A program made the translations under genes and the position numbers. 9,945 bases of DNA from Cyclobacteriaceae bacterium (GTDB lineage Bacteria; Bacteroidota; Bacteroidia; Cytophagales; Cyclobacteriaceae). The notes under the pieces are model-generated. The model saw nothing but the letters and a program-made list of their open reading frames with translations. It was not told the DNA's origin and searched no databases. Positions 5,956 to 9,945 of the stretch are shown one piece after another (within the stretch, counting starts at the first letter, position 1; each line of letters starts with the position of its first letter). The DNA is taken from NCBI GenBank assembly GCA_019751475.1, contig JAIENH010000785.1, positions 1 through 9,945 of the forward strand, written 5' to 3'.

Positions 5956-6060
5956 CAAACCAGGGTTCTATTTCTTCTCAGTAATAAACTGAAGAAAATA
6001 AGCCTTCCAAAAACCAGAAGTAGCAAATGATTTCGTACTTTCAACATCAAATCAAGTGAT

Positions 6061-6483
6061 ATGAAGAAAGGACTTTGGCTCGTCATTGTAGTAATCACGT
6101 ATGCGCTGCCTTCCGCTGGTCAGGTGGTGGATATGAAAAAGCACAAAATCGTGATGCAGTTCTCCGTAGGTGATTCTACCGAGCAAGCCTCGTTGGTTGG
6201 CCAGGTGGGTAACATTCGCTCGGCCTGGCCCAATGCCACGGTAGAAGTGGTGTGCCACAGCTCCGGCCTGGATATCCTGACCAAAGCCAAATCAAAGGTG
6301 GCCGCGTCTATCAAAGACCTGTCATCGCAAGGGGTGATCTTTGCCGCCTGCAACAACACCATGCGCAGGCGCAATATCAAGAAAGAAGACCTGCTGGAGC
6401 AAGCGGTAGTGGTGCCATCGGCCATGATTGAGTTGGTGAGCAAACAGGAAAGCGGCTGGTCGTACCTGAAAGGCGCTCACTAG
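6061..6483 (+). CDS. Exported DsrE-family protein
   Basis: A 140-residue protein. Residues 1-20 are a signal peptide: K2-K3, hydrophobic 4-16, then 'PSAG' before Q21, a plausible signal peptidase I site. The mature part has the DsrE/DsrF-like fold: 'HKIVMQFSVGDS' (28-39), 'NATVEVVCHSSGLDIL' (58-73) and 'GVIFAACNNTMRRRNI' (91-106). The last contains the conserved C97 of the 'AC-x-NTM' motif, and it is followed by 'VVVPSAMIELVSKQ..GWSYLKGA' (116-139), typical of the COG1416-like branch. In the cytoplasmic DsrEFH/TusBCD proteins a cysteine carries sulfur; here the protein would be periplasmic, so a sulfur-relay role is doubtful, and its function is unknown. C65 is a second cysteine. Its stop overlaps the recQ stop on the other strand. 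Confidence 0.85.
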   Translation: MKKGLWLVIVVITYALPSAGQVVDMKKHKIVMQFSVGDSTEQASLVGQVGNIRSAWPNATVEVVCHSSGLDILTKAKSKVAASIKDLSSQGVIFAACNNTMRRRNIKKEDLLEQAVVVPSAMIELVSKQESGWSYLKGAH

Positions 6484-8411
6484 CGCCCCTTCGTCAGGTG
6501 CAGCACCCAATACTCATCGTAGCGGATGTTGCCTCTGTCCACCAACTCGCGCACCACTTCAATGAACAGATCATGATCGGCCGGGGTGAGGGCCTCTTCC
6601 AATTCATCTACCGTTAACGGCTTCTGTGAAAGCAGGTAGAGCACTTGCCGTTCGTAATCCCGTAAGGAATTTTCATTGTCTTTCTTCTTGCGACTGATAC
6701 ACACATCGCAGCGACCACATAGCTCCAGCAGCGTCTCTCCGAAATATTCCAAGATCACCTGCATACGGCAGCGGTGATTCTCTTCCGCCAAGTCAATGAT
6801 GGATTTCGCTTTGCTCACGGCCAGGTCTCGCCTGCTGTACAAGCGCTCTGTATTCAGTGGCAGGCGGTCTGCATCCTGGCGAGGTGTGAGAAAAGTAATC
6901 TGTGGCATATCGGAGGCCGCGCTGTAATGTATGACTTGAAGCTTGGCCAACTGCTCCAGTAGCACCTTGGTATTGGCATGTGAAAGTTTCAAACTCTTGC
7001 CAATAGAATTTTCTGCAACGAGCACATAGTCGGAGAATAATTCGGCACCATATAGTCGTAGTAAAGTTTTTATGATCGGATCGTATTTGGCATTGGCCAC
7101 CTGAAATTCATACAGTCGGGCTTTATCCATCTGCATATGAACTCTGGAAGGGCGATAGAAACTCTCGCTCAATTGCAGCAGTCCCTCCTCTTCCAGTTTT
7201 TTCAACGCTGCAAACACAGGAGCCGAACGAAAACCAAAACGAATGCAGAACGCTTCGAGATCGAAATCATAACTCTCACTTTCACTGCTCCCGATAGCAA
7301 CTTGAAAATAATTAGCCACGGCCTGGTAGATTTTCTTCAGGTAGTCGATAGAGGGATGCGACTGCTCTACTTTGGCGAGCAATGCAGAAACATCAGCCTC
7401 GTGAAAGACCAGCGCTGCATACGAGCGCTTGCCATCACGACCAGCCCGGCCTGCCTCCTGGTAGTACGACTCAATGTCTTCCGGCAAATCCATGTGCACT
7501 ACTACGCGCACATCCGGTTTGTCTATGCCCATACCAAATGCGTTGGTGGCCACCATCACACGCTTGGTGCTGTGCAGCCATTCTTCCTGGCGTTTGTTTC
7601 GCTCCTCGTGTGCCAGCCCGGCATGATAGTAGGTAGAAGAAATTTTTTGACGCTCAAGGCCACGCGCCAGGTCGATCGTTGCCTTGCGCGATCGTACATA
7701 AACGATGGCAGGGCCGGGCACCTTTCTTAGTATCTCCAGCAGTTTCTTTTCTTTGTTCTCCGTCTTTCGTACCACGAAAGAAAGATTATCACGAGCAAAG
7801 CTCTTTTGAATAATGACGGGCTTTGTCATCCCAAGTCGCTCAACTATCTCCTGCCGAACGCGACTCGTTGCTGTAGCGGTGAGCGCCATGAAAGGAACGG
7901 AAGGATGAATCTCACGCAAAGCAGCAATCTGCATGTAGGGTGGACGAAAATCATGACCCCATTGAGAAATATAATGCGCCTCGTCAACAGCAATTATGGC
8001 GACATTCATTTTGCGAAACCGTTCGCGAAAAAGATCGGTCTGCAAACGCTCAGGAGAAAGATAGAGTAACTTATACTTGCCGTACACGCAGTTATCCAGC
8101 ACGATATCAATCTCCTGCCGGCCCATGCCGGAGTGAACAGCCAGTGCGGCAATTCCTTTGGAGCGAAGTTGTTGCACCTGGTCTTGCATCAGTGCAATCA
8201 ACGGGCTGATGACGATGGTGATACCCTCTTTCATCAGGGCGGGCACCTGAAAGCAAATGGACTTGCCCCCCCCTGTGGGAAGCAAAGCGAGCACGTCCTT
8301 ACTATCTAACGCAGCCTGAATGATCTCCCGCTGTGGCGGCCGAAACCGGTCGTGGCCCCAGTATTTTTTTAGAATGGATTCCGGAGAAAGCACATCAGGA
8401 GTATTTGTCAC
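6480..8411 (-). CDS. recQ: RecQ-family ATP-dependent DNA helicase with late zinc site and no HRDC
   Basis: A 643-residue superfamily 2 helicase, 3'-5' in known members, acting in recombination and fork repair. Visible motifs: the RecQ motif 0 region 'YWGHDRFRPPQREII' (17-31), Walker A 'LPTGGGKS' (44-51), DEAH (143-146) with the aromatic-rich loop 'YISQWGHDFRPPY', motif III 'TATAT' (178-182), motif IV 'AIVYVRSRK', motif V 'VATNAFGMGIDKPDVR' (287-302) and motif VI 'QEAGRAGRDG' (318-327). The zinc cysteines are C548, C565, C568, C571. They come after a winged-helix-like segment (about 385-415), whereas classical RecQ has zinc first. A further winged-helix-like tail spans 586-640, and no HRDC domain is seen. 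The start is GTG at 8411, overlapping the stop of the crotonase gene (GTGA); no ATG lies near the conserved N-terminus. Confidence 0.93.
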   Translation of the reverse strand: MTNTPDVLSPESILKKYWGHDRFRPPQREIIQAALDSKDVLALLPTGGGKSICFQVPALMKEGITIVISPLIALMQDQVQQLRSKGIAALAVHSGMGRQEIDIVLDNCVYGKYKLLYLSPERLQTDLFRERFRKMNVAIIAVDEAHYISQWGHDFRPPYMQIAALREIHPSVPFMALTATATSRVRQEIVERLGMTKPVIIQKSFARDNLSFVVRKTENKEKKLLEILRKVPGPAIVYVRSRKATIDLARGLERQKISSTYYHAGLAHEERNKRQEEWLHSTKRVMVATNAFGMGIDKPDVRVVVHMDLPEDIESYYQEAGRAGRDGKRSYAALVFHEADVSALLAKVEQSHPSIDYLKKIYQAVANYFQVAIGSSESESYDFDLEAFCIRFGFRSAPVFAALKKLEEEGLLQLSESFYRPSRVHMQMDKARLYEFQVANAKYDPIIKTLLRLYGAELFSDYVLVAENSIGKSLKLSHANTKVLLEQLAKLQVIHYSAASDMPQITFLTPRQDADRLPLNTERLYSRRDLAVSKAKSIIDLAEENHRCRMQVILEYFGETLLELCGRCDVCISRKKKDNENSLRDYERQVLYLLSQKPLTVDELEEALTPADHDLFIEVVRELVDRGNIRYDEYWVLHLTKGR

Positions 8412-9181
8412 CAGGTGAGATCACTTTTGTTCAGAAATGACTCGATGCCTTTCTTACAATCAGCCGTGGCTCGCGCAGTCGCATTTTCGCGAGCCGCAAA
8501 ATCAAGGGCCTCCTCCAAATCCATTTGTGGAATGCGGGCTATCATTCGCTTCGTAGCAGCCACGGATTCACCGGAAGTAGTGCTTGCCAATTTTTGTGCG
8601 AATGCGTCAACCTCCGTTGCCAGTGCATCTTTACTCACTACCTGAGAGACCAGGCCCAGTGCAGCGGCCTGCTCTGCCGTGGCGAGCGAACCTGTAAGTA
8701 AAAGTTCACGCGCTTTGGCTTCGCCTAACTTTCTAAGCAAGAACACCATCACGATAGCAGGAATAAAACCAATCTTTACCTCGGTGTATCCGAACTTTGC
8801 TTCCGGCACGGACCAGGCAAAATCGCATACGGTAACGAGTCCGCAGCCTCCAGCCAGCGCATGGCCTTGCACCTGGGCAATCACTATTTTGTTGAGGGTG
8901 TAAATTTGCAAGTACAATTCTTTCAGGTGGCGGGAGTCAGCCAGGTTTTCTTCGTACGAAAATTTTTGCAATTGCTGTAGGTAGCCAAGGTCAGCCCCCG
9001 CACAAAATGCCTCACCATTGGCACGCAGCACAATTACTTTAGCCTGTGAGTCATCGCTGGCTTTTTGAAAGGCAATCTTAAGACCGCTCACCAGTTCAGG
9101 ACTCAGTGCATTTCTTTTCTCCGCACGATTGAGTGTGATGTAGGCAACCCTGTCTTTCACCAAATATTCTACCAAAGTCAT
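8408..9181 (-). CDS. Enoyl-CoA hydratase/isomerase (crotonase) family protein
   Basis: A 257-residue crotonase, cytoplasmic. The oxyanion-hole regions are 'AFCAGADL' (58-65) and 'GHALAGGCG' (106-114). The catalytic glutamate E134 is in 'FGYTEVKIGFIP' (130-141). The position matching E144 of rat enoyl-CoA hydratase is glycine (G114, in GGCG rather than GGCE), so only one of the two classic acid/base residues is present. The same arrangement occurs, to my memory, in many Bacteroidetes homologues often named methylglutaconyl-CoA or enoyl-CoA hydratase. Isomerase or another crotonase reaction is therefore as likely as simple hydration. Length is standard. The gene lies 3 bp after the comEC stop and overlaps recQ by 4 bp, so it is in the middle of an operon. 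Confidence 0.9.
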   Translation of the reverse strand: MTLVEYLVKDRVAYITLNRAEKRNALSPELVSGLKIAFQKASDDSQAKVIVLRANGEAFCAGADLGYLQQLQKFSYEENLADSRHLKELYLQIYTLNKIVIAQVQGHALAGGCGLVTVCDFAWSVPEAKFGYTEVKIGFIPAIVMVFLLRKLGEAKARELLLTGSLATAEQAAALGLVSQVVSKDALATEVDAFAQKLASTTSGESVAATKRMIARIPQMDLEEALDFAARENATARATADCKKGIESFLNKSDLTW

Positions 9182-9184
9182 AAT

Positions 9185-9945
9185 CTATAGTTTTAGTTGG
9201 TATGCACCCTTCGCCAGCACGTTGTAGCAGGTTATGCCTAAACGCACGGCTTCTTTTTCAATTCGTTGATTATAATACCAGGAGTTGCTGCTGTCTAAAA
9301 TTAACAGCTTACAAGCTATCTTTTTCCTGAGTGCATCGATTTTCCTGATGGAGTTGTTGCCAATCACGAGGTAATCTACATAAATTCCATCCGGCAGCTT
9401 TGCTGAAGGTGAATTCAGTAGCACAAATGATTTTCCTTTCCAGTGATGGAGTGTCCAGCCATCGAAAGATTTTACGAAGGCGTTACTATATCTTACCTCT
9501 TGAATACCACTTACCAACCGGTTTGGTCGAATATGAAATCTCATTCGTTCAGTGTCAGTTGATAAAGCTGAATCAGCGTAGAATATAGAAGTTCCAGTCT
9601 CCATCCACTCCATCGCCTCGTGCCCTTGTACTCGATACACGACAAATTGCGCAGGCTTGACATCCCGATAAAAATGAAAGAACGACTGAATCGAGAAAAG
9701 GGAAACGCAGATCAGCATCATCCATAACCAATAGAATTTCCTGAATTGAAGCAACAGACTTGCCGCCAGCATGAAACCCAAAAGAAGCCAGCATTGCAGC
9801 GTGGTAATGTGAATATCCGTAAGCAAGCTGAAGGGCAATCGCTCCACCAGGAAGACACCTTCGTTCAGCATTTTCACAAAAAACTCAAGAGCAATCCCCA
9901 ACCACTGAGCAACAAACGTAAGCGGACTAATGAGCAACAATAAAA
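9185..9945 (-). CDS. comEC: ComEC/Rec2-like competence protein, C-terminal part (partial)
   Basis: The frame is open to the right window edge, so the N-terminal part is missing; at least 253 residues are visible. It starts with a hydrophobic region containing membrane helices (roughly residues 1-25 and 50-90 of the visible part) and then a soluble tail. The order 'ISPLTFVAQWLGIALEFFVK' ... 'VERLPFSLLTDIHIT' fits the end of the Competence domain of ComEC/Rec2. The tail resembles the short C-terminal domain of Bacteroidetes ComEC ('DYLVIGNNSIRKID', 'KLLILDSSNSWYYN', then a final 'YNVLAKGAYQL'). ComEC forms the inner-membrane channel for single-stranded DNA during natural transformation. No zinc-binding metallo-beta-lactamase motif (HxHxDH) is visible in this part. 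First gene seen of the operon with the crotonase and recQ. Confidence 0.75.
   Translation of the reverse strand, partial: LLLLISPLTFVAQWLGIALEFFVKMLNEGVFLVERLPFSLLTDIHITTLQCWLLLGFMLAASLLLQFRKFYWLWMMLICVSLFSIQSFFHFYRDVKPAQFVVYRVQGHEAMEWMETGTSIFYADSALSTDTERMRFHIRPNRLVSGIQEVRYSNAFVKSFDGWTLHHWKGKSFVLLNSPSAKLPDGIYVDYLVIGNNSIRKIDALRKKIACKLLILDSSNSWYYNQRIEKEAVRLGITCYNVLAKGAYQLKL

Noticed and set aside
5968..6051. Minus-strand open stretch ending in a protein-like tail just before the truncated DUF486 gene
   Set aside because: It is only about 27 codons, is closed by a stop at 6052-6054 and has no start codon; it does not match the missing DUF486 N-terminus.
6120..6443. Minus-strand open frame of 107 codons
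   Set aside because: Antisense to the DsrE-like gene, which has clear family motifs and a signal peptide.
7137..7730. Plus-strand open frame of 197 codons inside recQ
   Set aside because: Antisense shadow of the recQ helicase core, rich in His/Cys/Arg, with no recognisable domain; the recQ motifs on the other strand are complete.

Overview
The window reads as a chromosomal segment from a Bacteroidetes (Bacteroidota) bacterium, most likely a Cytophagales/Chitinophagales-type environmental member. This is inferred from several things. Most starts lack a clear Shine-Dalgarno. Bacteroidetes-type promoters (TTG, about 19-23 bp, TAnnTTTG) can be found upstream of genes. The gene families are also typical: a DUF1680 glycoside hydrolase, a RecQ variant with its zinc site late in the chain, a Bacteroidetes-style ComEC C-terminus and an exported DsrE-like protein. 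No rRNA, tRNA, CRISPR array or insertion sequence was recognised.

Layout. The left edge holds the C-terminal part of a secreted-type GH127/DUF1680 glycosidase (+). Converging on it is a minus-strand group: a SixA-like histidine phosphatase, then a RelE-type toxin-antitoxin pair with its own candidate promoter. A roughly 340 bp noncoding stretch follows. It carries CTCYGYG/CGCRRAG heptamer repeats, four in each orientation and partly able to form a hairpin, then a good promoter directly in front of a lipid A-type acyltransferase (+). A zinc-dependent alcohol dehydrogenase (+) follows in probable co-transcription.

Positions about 4080-6060 look like an accessory, decaying, more AT-rich patch. 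It contains (a) a putative lipoprotein gene split by one in-frame amber codon, with the same frame open for 95 more codons; (b) a two-gene module of a 61-residue protein and a zeta-toxin-like P-loop kinase, overlapping by one base (TAATG); and (c) a DUF486/DMT-family membrane protein that lacks its N-terminal membrane helix. 

The right part is core-like. An exported DsrE-family protein (+) meets, tail to tail, a tight minus-strand operon comEC (partial) - crotonase - recQ. The two stop codons at that junction share one CTAG. In the operon comEC and the crotonase gene are 3 bp apart, and crotonase and recQ overlap by GTGA. The pairing of DNA uptake (ComEC) with a helicase (RecQ) is suggestive, but the crotonase between them makes a single shared pathway uncertain.

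The most interesting points are the amber-interrupted lipoprotein, the zeta-kinase module with an unfamiliar small partner, the palindromic heptamer-repeat block that can mislead start calling for the acyltransferase, and the crotonase with one of the two classical catalytic glutamates replaced by glycine. Nothing here is convincingly a wholly new system.
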